In this document: in pieces, positions 31,747 to 39,848 of the stretch | Layout of the letters: each line of letters begins with the position of its first letter | Position numbering within the stretch: position 1 is the stretch's first letter | Assembly: GCA_028277885.1 (NCBI GenBank) | Contig: JANQFK010000079.1 | Location: 1 to 64,000 of the forward strand | DNA length: 64,000 bases | Origin: Myxococcota bacterium | GTDB lineage: Bacteria; Myxococcota_A; UBA9160; UBA6930 | Direction: 5' to 3' | Made by a program: the position numbers and the translations under genes | The notes under the pieces: model-generated | The model's database searches: none | The model's input: the letters and a program-made list of their open reading frames with translations, nothing else | Told to the model about the DNA's origin: nothing

Positions 31747-32163
31747 ATGACCGAGTCGATCCGCCGAGTGACCGAGGGCGTCCACCACGTGGGGCTGACC
31801 GTGCCCGACCTGGGGGTCGCCGAGCGATTCTTCCAGGAGGCCCTGCGCTTCGAGCGCGTAGGCGAGGTTCCCGACTACCCCGCCGTCTTCCTGAGCGACG
31901 GGTCCGTGATGCTGACCCTGTGGCGGGCCGGGGATCCGGCGAGCGCCGTGCCCTTCGACCGCCGGCGCGGGATCGGGCTCCACCACCTCGCACTGCGCGT
32001 CGCCGGCAGCACCGGCCTCGACACGCTCCACGACGCACTGAAGGCCCGCGACGACGTCGAGGTGGAGTTCGCGCCGGAGTCCCTGGGCGGCGGCCCCACC
32101 CGACACATGATGTGCCGGATCCCGGGCGGGATCCGTCTCGAGCTGATCGCGCCGGCGGTCTGA
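31747..32163 (+). CDS. VOC-superfamily (glyoxalase-like) protein
   Basis: This 138-residue protein has two beta-alpha-beta-beta-beta modules with metal-ligand candidates His14 (VHHVGLTV), His79/His80 (GLHHLALRV) and a C-terminal Glu in RLELIAPAV. The middle reads VFLSDGSVMLTLWR. VOC enzymes use a divalent metal for isomerisation, epimerisation or ring opening, and the exact reaction is not visible. It starts at an ATG with AGAAGGGAGAGCGAGCC upstream. It lies 37 bases before the PNPOx-reductase fusion, so the two likely form the LysR-controlled operon. Confidence 0.85.
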   Translation: MTESIRRVTEGVHHVGLTVPDLGVAERFFQEALRFERVGEVPDYPAVFLSDGSVMLTLWRAGDPASAVPFDRRRGIGLHHLALRVAGSTGLDTLHDALKARDDVEVEFAPESLGGGPTRHMMCRIPGGIRLELIAPAV

Positions 32164-32200
32164 GCCGGCGAGCAAGGCGAGCAGGACGGAGGAGGAAGTC

Positions 32201-33865
32201 ATGACCGAGCGAGTACGGCACTCGGATCCGGATTCGGGCTCGCCCTTCCACGCCGGGGAGCGCGCGGTGCAGGAGCGGCTCGGCGTGCGCGAGGGCATCG
32301 AGCCCTGGGCCCGGAAGGTGGTGCGCGGCCACCTGCCCGAGGAGCACCGCGCCTTCTACGCCGCGCTCCCGTTCCTGGTGGTGGCGGCGCGCGACGGCGA
32401 GGGCCGCCCCTGGGCGACGCTGCTGGCCGGCGCGCCGGGCTTCGCTGCGGCGCCCGATCCCGAGCTCCTCGAGATCGGCGCGCTCCCGGTGCCGGGCGAC
32501 GCGCTGGAGGGCGCCTTCACCGCCGGCACGGACGTGGGGATCCTCGGCATCGAGCCGAGCACGCGCCGGCGCAACCGCGTGAACGGCCGGGTGGCGCGGG
32601 GTGGGCCCGGCGGGATCGCGCTGGCGGTGGACCAGACCTTCGGCAACTGCCCCCAGTACATCAGCGAGCGCCACTGGGAGGGCGTCGTTCGCGAGGCGCC
32701 CCCGGCCCGGCACGCCGCGCGGCGGCTCGACCCCGCCATGCGCCGCTTCATCGAGGGCGCCGACACCTTCTTCATCGCGAGCGGGCACCGCGGCCAGGGC
32801 GACGACCCCGCCTTCGGGATGGACGCCTCCCATCGCGGCGGCGCTCCGGGCTTCGTGCGCGTGGAGGACGAGCGGCACCTGGTGTTCCCGGACTACGCGG
32901 GCAACAACCACTTCAACACCCTCGGCAACCTGCTCCTCGACCCGCGGGCCGGGCTGCTCTTCGTGGACTTCGAGAGCGGCGGCCTGCTCCAGCTCACCGG
33001 CCGCACCGAGATCGACTGGGACTCGCCGGCGCTGGCCGCGTTCCCCGGCGCACGGCGCCTGGTGCGCTTCGAGGTCGACGAGGTGATCCGGCTCGACGAG
33101 GCCCTGCCCCTGCGCTGGAGCTCCGCGGCGGGCTCGGTGCGCTCGCTGCGCGTCGTCGAGAAGCGGCGCGAGAGCGACGACGTCACCTCCTTCGTGCTCG
33201 AGGCGCGGGACGGGGGGCCCCTGGTGGACTTCGAGGCCGGCCAGCACCTGCCCATCGAGCTGGAGGTGCCCGGAGCCGGGGCCCCGGTGCGGCGCACCTA
33301 CTCGCTCTCGGGCGCGCCCGGCGCCCCGCACTACCGCATCTCGGTGAAGCGCGAGCCCCGGGGCGTGGCGTCGCGCCAGCTCCACGACCACGTCGAGGAG
33401 GGCGCGATCCTCGAGGCCCGCGCCCCGGCCGGCGACTTCGTGCTCGCCCACTCCCAGCGTCCGGTGGTGCTGGTCTCCGCCGGCGTCGGCGCCACGCCGC
33501 TGGTCAGCATGCTCCACGCGCTGGTGGAGCGAGGCGAGAGGCGACCGGTCTGGTTCGTCCACGGCGCCCGGGACGGCCGCCACCACCCGCTCGCCGACGA
33601 GGTGCGCGGGCTCGCCGCGCGCAGCGACGCCGTCCGGACCCACGTCGCCTACAGCCGGCCCCGGCCCGAGGACCGCCTCGGCGCCGACTACGACGCGCCG
33701 GGGCGGGTCGACGCCGGCGGGCTGGCGGCGCTGCTCCCGGACCTCGACGCGGACTACTACCTGTGCGGCCCCCTCGGCTTCATGGCGGCCGTGCAGGACG
33801 GCCTCGAGGCCCGCGGCGTCGCGCCGGAGCGCATCCACAGCGAGTCCTTCGGACCGACGGGCTAG
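32201..33865 (+). CDS. Fusion of PNPOx-like flavin domain and ferredoxin-reductase-like module
   Basis: This 554-residue protein has two parts. Residues 1 to about 305 form a pyridoxamine-5'-phosphate-oxidase-like split barrel, including FLVVAARDGEGRPWATLLAG, FFIASGH and NNHFNTLGNLLLDPRAGLLF. Residues about 310-554 form an FAD/NAD(P)-binding reductase with FAD motif RTYSLSG near 365, VLVSAGVGATPLVSMLHAL and YLCGPLGFM. No C-terminal 2Fe-2S domain or Cys cluster is present, unlike phthalate-dioxygenase-type reductases. The protein may pass electrons from NAD(P)H through FAD to a flavin or oxygen-reactive site in the first half. The substrate is unknown. AGGACGGAGGAGGAAGTC precedes the ATG. Confidence 0.88.
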   Translation: MTERVRHSDPDSGSPFHAGERAVQERLGVREGIEPWARKVVRGHLPEEHRAFYAALPFLVVAARDGEGRPWATLLAGAPGFAAAPDPELLEIGALPVPGDALEGAFTAGTDVGILGIEPSTRRRNRVNGRVARGGPGGIALAVDQTFGNCPQYISERHWEGVVREAPPARHAARRLDPAMRRFIEGADTFFIASGHRGQGDDPAFGMDASHRGGAPGFVRVEDERHLVFPDYAGNNHFNTLGNLLLDPRAGLLFVDFESGGLLQLTGRTEIDWDSPALAAFPGARRLVRFEVDEVIRLDEALPLRWSSAAGSVRSLRVVEKRRESDDVTSFVLEARDGGPLVDFEAGQHLPIELEVPGAGAPVRRTYSLSGAPGAPHYRISVKREPRGVASRQLHDHVEEGAILEARAPAGDFVLAHSQRPVVLVSAGVGATPLVSMLHALVERGERRPVWFVHGARDGRHHPLADEVRGLAARSDAVRTHVAYSRPRPEDRLGADYDAPGRVDAGGLAALLPDLDADYYLCGPLGFMAAVQDGLEARGVAPERIHSESFGPTG

Positions 33866-33868
33866 GCT

Positions 33869-33990
33869 TGAGCGAGCCGTCCCGGCTCGCTCTGCGACGG
33901 AAGCCGACCGTCCTCGGTCGGCCCCTAGCGTGAGCGAGCCCAAAGGGCTCGCTTTGCGACGGTAGCCGACCCTCCTGGGTCGGCCTCCTG
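33869..33990 (+). repeat. Intergenic double-hairpin repeat, two tandem units
   Basis: Two head-to-tail units of about 60 bases (from 33869 and 33931). Each has an AGCGAGCC/GGCTCGCT hairpin, the spacer CTGCGACGG or TTGCGACGG, and a GCCGACC/GGTCGGC hairpin. Compensating changes keep the stems paired: GACCG/CGGTC in unit 1 and GACCC/GGGTC in unit 2. The element fills a convergent gap. A third unit in reverse orientation lies at 3584-3640, and half a unit at 54186-54204. Confidence 0.85.
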
Positions 33991-33998
33991 GCGGGCCC

Positions 33999-35618
33999 TC
34001 AGTCGCGCTCGGCGAGCACCCGCTTCAGCACCTTGCCCGTGGGGTTCCGGGGCAGGGCGTCGAGGAACACGATCTCGCGCGGCACCTTGTAGCGCGCGAG
34101 GTTCTCCTTCACGTAGGCCTTGAGGGCGGGCTCGTCGGCGGTGGCGCCCTCCTTGAGGACCACGAAGCCCTTGAGGCGCTGGCCGAACTCGTCGTCGGCC
34201 ACGCCGATCACCGCGGCCTCGACCACCTCCGCGTGGTCCGCCAGCAGGTCCTCCACCTCGCGGGGAAACACGTTCTCGCCGCCGGAGACGATCATGTCGT
34301 CGTCGCGTCCGTCGACGAACAGCAGGCCGTCCTCGTTGAAGTGGCCGACGTCGCCGCTCGACATCAGGCCGTCGATCATCTCCTTGGTGCCGCCGCCGGT
34401 GTAGCCGTCGAACTGGTTCTGGTTGGCGACGAAGATGCGCCCGGTGACGCCGGCGGGCACCTCGCGCCCCTCGGCGTCGTAGATGCGCACGGTCACGCCC
34501 CGCGGCGGGCGGCCCGCGGTGCCCGGCGCGGCGCGCAGCTCGTCGGGCATGGCGATGGAGGCCTGGGCCACCTCGGTGGAGCCGTAGAAGTTGTAGACGT
34601 TGTCGCCGAAGGCATCCATCCAGCGCAGGGCCAGCTCGCCGGGGAGCGTGGAGCCGCTCGCCGCCACGATCTCGAGGGACGAGGTGTCGTAGCGGCCGAT
34701 CACGTCGGGACCGAGGTCGAGGATGCGCTGCATCATGACCGGCACCACGGCGAGCACCTGGGGCCGCAGCTCCTGGACGGCGGCCAGGGTGGCCTCGGGA
34801 TCGAAGCGGCGCCGCAGGCAGACGGTGCAGCCGAGCTGGGAGGCCAGCAGCAGGTGGGCGCCACCCCAGGAGTGGAAGGTGGGCGCGACGATCAGGTTGC
34901 GCGTGCCGGTGTGCAGGGGCAGGCGGCCGAACAGGCCCACGAAGCTGTCGATGCCCTGGCGCTTCATGCTGCGCTGGGCGCCCTTGGGCGTCCCGGTGGT
35001 GCCCGAGGTGAGGATGGTGACCCGGCCCGGGCTCGGCGGAGGCTCGACCGGGGAGTCGTCCTCCGAGGCGGCCAGCTGGGCGAGGGTGGTCTCGGGACAG
35101 TCGCTCTCGGCCCAGGTGACGAAGCGCACCAGCTCGCCGGCTCCCCCCTCGACGATCTCGCGGAACTCCTCGTCGTAGAGGATCACCCGGGTGCCCTCCC
35201 GGGCGCAGACCTCCTTGAGCTGGGGAGCCGCGAAGCCGGTGTTGAGCAGCAGCGTGTTGGCGCCGAGCTTGTCGAGGGACGACTGGGCCTGGACGAAGCC
35301 GCGGTGGTTGCGCGCGAAGAGCCCCACGCCGTCGCCGGGCTTCACGCCCGCCTTGGCCAGGGCCCGGGCGATGGCGTTGGTGGAGCGATCGAGCTCGCCG
35401 AAGCTGACGGTGCCGGCGTCGTCGATCACGCCGGGGCGGTCCGGATCGCGGGCCGCCGCGGCCTGGAAGCCCGCCGCCGAGGTGGTCCCGAAGGACCGCA
35501 TGGCCGGGAGCAGCGTGGCCAGGAAGCGGGGGCTCAGGAACCCGGCGCCCCCCATCACCTCGAAGACCTCGGCCAGCCGCTGGAGCCGCCCGCCCTGCCC
35601 CGTGCCTCGCAGACTCAT
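33999..35618 (-). CDS. Acyl-CoA synthetase / AMP-dependent ligase
   Basis: This 539-residue protein has the ANL-superfamily motifs: A3 loop TILTSGTTGTPKGAQRS near 198-214, A5 YNFYGSTEVAQ, A7 SSGDVGHF and A8 GRDDDMIVSGGENVFPREVE. The catalytic Lys is in PRNPTGKVLKR close to the end. It activates a carboxylate as the acyl-AMP and then the CoA thioester. The sequence resembles long-chain fatty-acid or steroid-type CoA ligases, but the specificity is not readable. Its ATG overlaps the stop of the permease gene (ATGA), and the aldolase gene leads the same operon. Confidence 0.92.
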   Translation of the reverse strand: MSLRGTGQGGRLQRLAEVFEVMGGAGFLSPRFLATLLPAMRSFGTTSAAGFQAAAARDPDRPGVIDDAGTVSFGELDRSTNAIARALAKAGVKPGDGVGLFARNHRGFVQAQSSLDKLGANTLLLNTGFAAPQLKEVCAREGTRVILYDEEFREIVEGGAGELVRFVTWAESDCPETTLAQLAASEDDSPVEPPPSPGRVTILTSGTTGTPKGAQRSMKRQGIDSFVGLFGRLPLHTGTRNLIVAPTFHSWGGAHLLLASQLGCTVCLRRRFDPEATLAAVQELRPQVLAVVPVMMQRILDLGPDVIGRYDTSSLEIVAASGSTLPGELALRWMDAFGDNVYNFYGSTEVAQASIAMPDELRAAPGTAGRPPRGVTVRIYDAEGREVPAGVTGRIFVANQNQFDGYTGGGTKEMIDGLMSSGDVGHFNEDGLLFVDGRDDDMIVSGGENVFPREVEDLLADHAEVVEAAVIGVADDEFGQRLKGFVVLKEGATADEPALKAYVKENLARYKVPREIVFLDALPRNPTGKVLKRVLAERD

Positions 35619-37066
35619 GTCCGGGGGTGTACTCCAGCCTCGCCGCCGGGTCGAGAGCCCGCCAGGCGCCGCAGGTTGGCCTCGTGGCTGGCCCGGGAGA
35701 TGCGGTAGGCGGCCACGAAGAGCAGCGAGACCACGTAGACCGAGCCGATCAGCGGGATGTAGAGCAGGCCCAGCCGGAAGATCACCGCGGCGTTTACCTC
35801 GCCCGGCTGCGCGCCTTCGGGGAAGCCGATCGCGGTGAGGAGGGCCGTCGCGCTCACCACCCCCACCCCGTGGACCGACTTCTGGATGAAGCTGCGGGCG
35901 GCGAAGAAGACGCCCTCGGAGCGTCGGCCCGTGGTGACCTGACTGTCCTCCACGATGTCGGCCACCATCGACGCCACCAGGATCGAGGCCGTCACGATCA
36001 GGCCCACCTCGATCACGGTGTAGACGAACAGGATCGGCAGCAGGGCCGGGGAGCCGTTGGCGGGCATCCAGCCGAGGAGCCTCCCCGCGATCGGGGCGGG
36101 GGCGAGGAGCAGGGCCGCGGCGTAGATCGTCAGGGCGGCGCGCCTCTTGCCGAGCTTCTTCGAGAGCACCGGCGACGCCGCCAGGGCCGCGGCCGCGGAC
36201 AGGAAGGGGCCGAAGGTGAGGATGCCGATCTCGTCCTGGGTCAGCTCCCAGAAGTAGGTGTTGAAGTAGATGTTGAGCGACGAGCTCAGCCCGGCCGCCA
36301 TGGCGCCGAACATCGCCGACAGGAAGAGCACCAGGAAGGAGCGGTTCGAGAGCGTCTCGCGCAGCTCGCGCACGGTGCGGCCCACGCTGAAGGGACGCTT
36401 CTCGGGGGGCTGCTCCAGGTACGGGATGTGGCGGTGGGTGCCGAGGGCGGAGACCAGGATCGCGAAGGCCATCACGCTCGACGCGATCCCCCCGTAGGCG
36501 CGCCAGCCCTCGGGGTTGAGCTGGCCCACGGGGTACTCGGGGGTGGGGCGCAGCAGGAAGAAGTACGCCACCAGCGCCATGCCGAGCCCGCCCCACCAGC
36601 CGAAGAAGAAGCGGAAGCCCAGGAAGGAGGTGCGCTCGTCGTAGTCGTCGGTGAGCTCCGCCACCAGGGAGGAGCTCGGGATCTCGTAGAAGGTGATGAA
36701 GGTGCGCACCAGGATGGCGAGCACGACCAGGTAGACGAGCAGCCCGCCCGGGTCGAGGCCGGCGGGCGGGTTCCAGAGCGCGTAGAAGGAGAGCGCCACC
36801 GGCACCACCGAGGCGTACATGAACGGGTGCCGGCGGCCCCAGCGGGAGTGCAGGTTGTCCGACGCGTAGCCCACGATGGGGTCCGAGAACGCGTCGACCA
36901 CCAGGGCGGCCAGGATGGCGCCGCCCACCCAGGGGGCGGGCAGCCCCAGCACCTGGTTGTAGTAGAGCAGCAGGAAGAAGGCGAAGCCGTTGTCCTTCAC
37001 CCCGAAGGCGACGGATCCGAAGCCGTAGAACAGCTTCGTGGAGAGCCCCCCGTGCGGAGAGCTCAC
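35615..37066 (-). CDS. MFS/GPH-family membrane transporter
   Basis: This 483-residue protein has about twelve membrane helices. The GPH-type signatures are KLFYGFGSVAFGVKDNGFAFFLL at the N-terminus, AFSDPIVGYASDNLHSRWGRRHPFM in loop 2-3, and the central EKRPFSVGRTVRELRETLSNRSFLVLFLSAMF. Family members carry sugars or related organic solutes with a cation; the neighbours suggest an organic acid or lipid-like substrate, which is inference. The GTG start overlaps the aldolase stop (GTGA), and its own stop overlaps the ligase ATG, so three genes are translationally linked. Confidence 0.88.
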   Translation of the reverse strand: MSSPHGGLSTKLFYGFGSVAFGVKDNGFAFFLLLYYNQVLGLPAPWVGGAILAALVVDAFSDPIVGYASDNLHSRWGRRHPFMYASVVPVALSFYALWNPPAGLDPGGLLVYLVVLAILVRTFITFYEIPSSSLVAELTDDYDERTSFLGFRFFFGWWGGLGMALVAYFFLLRPTPEYPVGQLNPEGWRAYGGIASSVMAFAILVSALGTHRHIPYLEQPPEKRPFSVGRTVRELRETLSNRSFLVLFLSAMFGAMAAGLSSSLNIYFNTYFWELTQDEIGILTFGPFLSAAAALAASPVLSKKLGKRRAALTIYAAALLLAPAPIAGRLLGWMPANGSPALLPILFVYTVIEVGLIVTASILVASMVADIVEDSQVTTGRRSEGVFFAARSFIQKSVHGVGVVSATALLTAIGFPEGAQPGEVNAAVIFRLGLLYIPLIGSVYVVSLLFVAAYRISRASHEANLRRLAGSRPGGEAGVHPRT

Positions 37067-37800
37067 AGCACGACGGAGGGATCGCCGATGTGCCGGGAGA
37101 CCAGGGACCAGAAGCCCGGGCGGCCCGCGCCGTAGCGCACGAGGTCGGCCTTGGCGAAGAGCGCGGCCTCCCGCGAGATGGGCTTGGCGTCGCGCACCTT
37201 CATGTGCGCCTCGGCGACCCGCTCCATCTGCACGAAGCTGCCGACGGACTCGTCCACCCGGGCGCCCACGGTGAGCAGGCCGTGGTTGCGAAGGATGACG
37301 GCGCGGTTCGGGCCGAGGGCGTCGGCGATGCGCTTGCCGGCGTCCACGCTCTGCACCTGCACCTCCTCGTCGTCGAAGATCGCGTGGTCCTCGAAGAAGA
37401 TGCAGGACTCCTGGGTGATCGGCTCGATGGGGCGCACCTCCGCCGAGAAGGGCGTGCCCCAGCCCGTGTGCACGTGGGTCGCGCTCACCGCGTCCGGGCG
37501 CGCCATCAGGATCGGGTGGTGGATGTAGTAGCCCGCGACGTTGATGACGCCCTCGCCGTCGGCGAGCCGGCCGTCGGGCCCGACCAGCACGAGGTCCGAG
37601 ACGCGCGCCTCGTGGTAGGAGACGCCCCAGCGCAGCATCCAGAAGCAGTCCTCGCGCTCGGGATCCCGGGCGCTGATGTGCCCGTCGCCCAGGTCTCCCC
37701 AGCGCTGGGCGGCCAGGATGCGGTAGCCGAGGGCGACGTCGCGCTTGCGCTCCAGGCGGATCTCCTCGGCGGAACGAGCCTCGGGTGCGGCCTGGGCCAT
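37063..37800 (-). CDS. Class II aldolase/adducin-family protein
   Basis: This 245-residue protein has the class II aldolase fold with Zn ligands in ATHVHTGWG (His-x-His) and His in LRNHGLLTVG. The head LALGYRILAAQRWGDLGDGHISARD is the classic N-terminal motif. These enzymes cleave or form aldol bonds on sugar phosphates, or act as decarboxylases; adducin-like members lack activity. The substrate is not visible. It is the first gene of a three-gene leftward operon with a permease and an acyl-CoA ligase. GACGAGGAGGTTCCC precedes the ATG. Confidence 0.88.
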   Translation of the reverse strand: MAQAAPEARSAEEIRLERKRDVALGYRILAAQRWGDLGDGHISARDPEREDCFWMLRWGVSYHEARVSDLVLVGPDGRLADGEGVINVAGYYIHHPILMARPDAVSATHVHTGWGTPFSAEVRPIEPITQESCIFFEDHAIFDDEEVQVQSVDAGKRIADALGPNRAVILRNHGLLTVGARVDESVGSFVQMERVAEAHMKVRDAKPISREAALFAKADLVRYGAGRPGFWSLVSRHIGDPSVVL

Positions 37801-37840
37801 GGGAACCTCCTCGTCCCAGTCTAGGCCAGCCGCTCGGCCG

Positions 37841-38671
37841 TCATCCCGCCGGCGCCACCGATCCGGCCGCCGTCGGGCCGGGAAGCGCGCGCCGCCGCTC
37901 CCGGGGAGGGATCAGCGGGGGCTCGCCCTCGAGGTAGGGGCCCATGCGCGCCAGCCAGTCCACGAGGGCGGGATGCTCGAGGACCTCGTCGCCGCCCCGG
38001 AAGCCGATGGCGTGGAAGAGCGCGAACTGCGGGTAGGCGGCGAGGTCCGGCAGGGAGGGCGTGGACCGGCCGGCCAGGAAGGGGCCCTCCCCGAGGTGCG
38101 CGAGGAACTCCGCGTAGAGCGCGCGCTTCGACTCCCGCAGCGGCAGCCCGTCGTCGGCCTGGGCGAGCAGGCTCCGCACGAACGGGACGCGCGGAACGAT
38201 CCAGGGCCAGGCGAAGCGGAGCGGCCAGGGGAGCCCGCCGTTCGCGGTGTGGCTCATCACGCGGGAGAGCTTCCAGCCGTTGAGGATGCGGTCCACGCCC
38301 TCGCCGGGGTAGTGGCGGAAGCTCCCGGGGATGAGCCGCTGCGTCACCCAGGCGTCGAGGGCGAGCAGGCGCTCGCGCTCGGGCCCCTCCCGGGGCAGCA
38401 GCCGCGGCGCGTCGGGGAAGCGCTCGTCGAGCCAGAGGCCGATGGGGGTGGAGTCGGCGCGGCTCTCGTCGCCGATGCGCACCACCGGGACCTGGCGGCC
38501 CAGGGGCAGCTCGCGGCGCGCCCGCAGCGGGTTCACGTAGTGGCAGCGGAAGGGCAGGCGCTTGAACAGCAGGAAGCCGTGGACCTTCGCCGCGTAGGGG
38601 CTCATCGCGTAGCTGTAGAGCGTGATGGAGGGGGCGGCGGTCGCGGAGCCGCTCGGGGGTTGCGTCGCCAT
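37841..38671 (-). CDS. Glutathione S-transferase-like protein
   Basis: This 276-residue protein has a thioredoxin-like N-terminal domain (SITLYSYAMSPYAAKVHGFLLFKRLPF, about 15-41) and the cis-Pro segment RQVPVVRIGDESRADSTPIGLWLDERFP. An all-helical C-terminal domain follows, with FLAGRSTPSLPDLAAYPQ. Where Cys or Ser-x-x-Cys would occur, it has MSPYAAK, so Ser or Tyr would be the thiol-activating residue. It may conjugate, isomerise or reduce electrophiles. It is divergent from a TetR gene, with direct-repeat operator sequence between them, so TetR control of this gene is likely. Confidence 0.85.
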   Translation of the reverse strand: MATQPPSGSATAAPSITLYSYAMSPYAAKVHGFLLFKRLPFRCHYVNPLRARRELPLGRQVPVVRIGDESRADSTPIGLWLDERFPDAPRLLPREGPERERLLALDAWVTQRLIPGSFRHYPGEGVDRILNGWKLSRVMSHTANGGLPWPLRFAWPWIVPRVPFVRSLLAQADDGLPLRESKRALYAEFLAHLGEGPFLAGRSTPSLPDLAAYPQFALFHAIGFRGGDEVLEHPALVDWLARMGPYLEGEPPLIPPRERRRALPGPTAAGSVAPAG

Positions 38672-38708
38672 TTGGTCAGATGTATAGTTGGATTGGTCAG
38701 ATGATCAA
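38672..38708. promoter_or_regulatory. Probable TetR operator, direct repeat
   Basis: TTGGTCAGATG occurs at 38672-38682 and again at 38693-38703, exactly 21 bases apart (two helical turns). The second copy also forms the near-palindrome TTGGTCA-N2-TGATCAA (38693-38708). The region is AT-rich, begins at the GST start codon and lies 60-95 bases before the TetR gene. Confidence 0.65.
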
Positions 38709-38766
38709 CCCCCGCCGGGCCCCGACGCATCCGGGGCCCGGGCGCCACCCGGAACGAGGAGCCCCC

Positions 38767-39411
38767 ATGGCCCGAGCCGCCCGCGCCGAGGCCGGCAGCG
38801 ACACGAGGGAGCGCATCCTCTCCGCGGCCCTGGCGGCCTTCTCCCAGAACGGCTTCGACGGGGCCCGCACCCGGGACATCGCCGCCCGGGCCGGGGTCAC
38901 CCTCGGGCTCCTCCAGTATCACTTCGGCAGCAAGCCCCGGCTGTGGCGGGCGGCCGTGGACCTCGCCTTCGCCGAGCTCGGCCGCGGGCTCGAGGCGCTG
39001 CTCGAGGATCCCGCCCCCCGCGACACGCGGGAGCGCCTGCGCCTGCTGATCCGCTCCTACGTGGCCTTCGTGGGCCGCAACCCCGAGTTCGTGCGCCTGA
39101 TGCACGACGAGGGCAAGCGGCGCGGCCCGCGCTCGCGCTGGCTCGCGGACCGCCACGTGAAGCCCCTCTACGACCGGCTCCTGGGCCTGGTCGGGGACGC
39201 CCAGCGGGAGGGGATCCTGCGCGGCGGCATCCCGGCGCCCCACTTCGCCTACGCGTTCGTCGGCGCCGTCGACGTGATCTTCCACCAGGCCGAGGAGTGC
39301 CGCCGCGTGGCGGGCCTCGACCCCACCGACGAGGACGCCATCGAGGCCCACGCCGCCGCGGTGGAGTCCCTGTTCCTCGGCCCCGCCCCCTCTCGAGGAG
39401 AGAACCCATGA
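38767..39411 (+). CDS. TetR/AcrR-family repressor
   Basis: This 214-residue protein has the TetR HTH at the N-terminus (TRERILSAALAAFSQNGFDGARTRDIAARAGVTLGLLQYHFGSK, about 13-56). An all-helical ligand domain follows, including RLRLLIRSYVAFVGRNPEFVRLMHDE (CerR/Tetracyclin_C_8-like). The ligand is unknown. The ATG at 38767 is preceded by GGAACGAGGAGCCCCC. Its stop overlaps the ATG of the DoxX-like gene, so it is co-translated with its likely target genes. It also shares an operator region with the GST gene. Confidence 0.9.
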   Translation: MARAARAEAGSDTRERILSAALAAFSQNGFDGARTRDIAARAGVTLGLLQYHFGSKPRLWRAAVDLAFAELGRGLEALLEDPAPRDTRERLRLLIRSYVAFVGRNPEFVRLMHDEGKRRGPRSRWLADRHVKPLYDRLLGLVGDAQREGILRGGIPAPHFAYAFVGAVDVIFHQAEECRRVAGLDPTDEDAIEAHAAAVESLFLGPAPSRGENP

Positions 39412-39836
39412 GCCGGGACCCGAGCGACTCCCCGCGGTCCTACTGGATCGCCACCGTGCTCTTCTGCGCGGTGCTCACCCTCTCCGGCGTCGCCCACCTC
39501 GCCCGGCTCGGGCCCATGCTCGAGGGCATGACGGCGCTCGGCTACCCGCCCTACTTCATGACGATCCTCGGCGTCGCCAAGCTGCTGGGCGTCGCCGCGC
39601 TGCTCGCGCCGGGCCTGCCGCTCCTCAAGGAGTGGGCCTACGCGGGGTTCGCCTTCAACCTGCTCGGCGCCACGGCGTCCCACCTCTTCGCCGGGGACCC
39701 GCTCTCGGAGACGCTCCGGCCGGCGATCGTGCTCGGCGTGGGCGTCGTATCCTATGGGCTGCGACCGGCCTCGCGGCGGCTCGCCGCCGAGCCCGCCGGG
39801 TCGCCCGCACACGGCGCGCTCCGCCGCGCCCACTGA
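39408..39836 (+). CDS. DoxX-like membrane protein
   Basis: This 142-residue protein has four membrane helices (for example YWIATVLFCAVLTLSGVAHL, YFMTILGVAKLLGVAALLAPG, WAYAGFAFNLLGATASHLF and AIVLGVGVVSYGL). The DoxX-family segment LGYPPYFMTILGVAKLLG is clear. DoxX proteins are small quinone-linked or redox-associated membrane proteins, often near regulators and detoxifying enzymes. Its start overlaps the TetR stop (ATGA), and the VOC dioxygenase follows after twelve bases, so it belongs to this TetR-led operon. Confidence 0.85.
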   Translation: MSRDPSDSPRSYWIATVLFCAVLTLSGVAHLARLGPMLEGMTALGYPPYFMTILGVAKLLGVAALLAPGLPLLKEWAYAGFAFNLLGATASHLFAGDPLSETLRPAIVLGVGVVSYGLRPASRRLAAEPAGSPAHGALRRAH

Positions 39837-39848
39837 GAGGAGCCTGCC

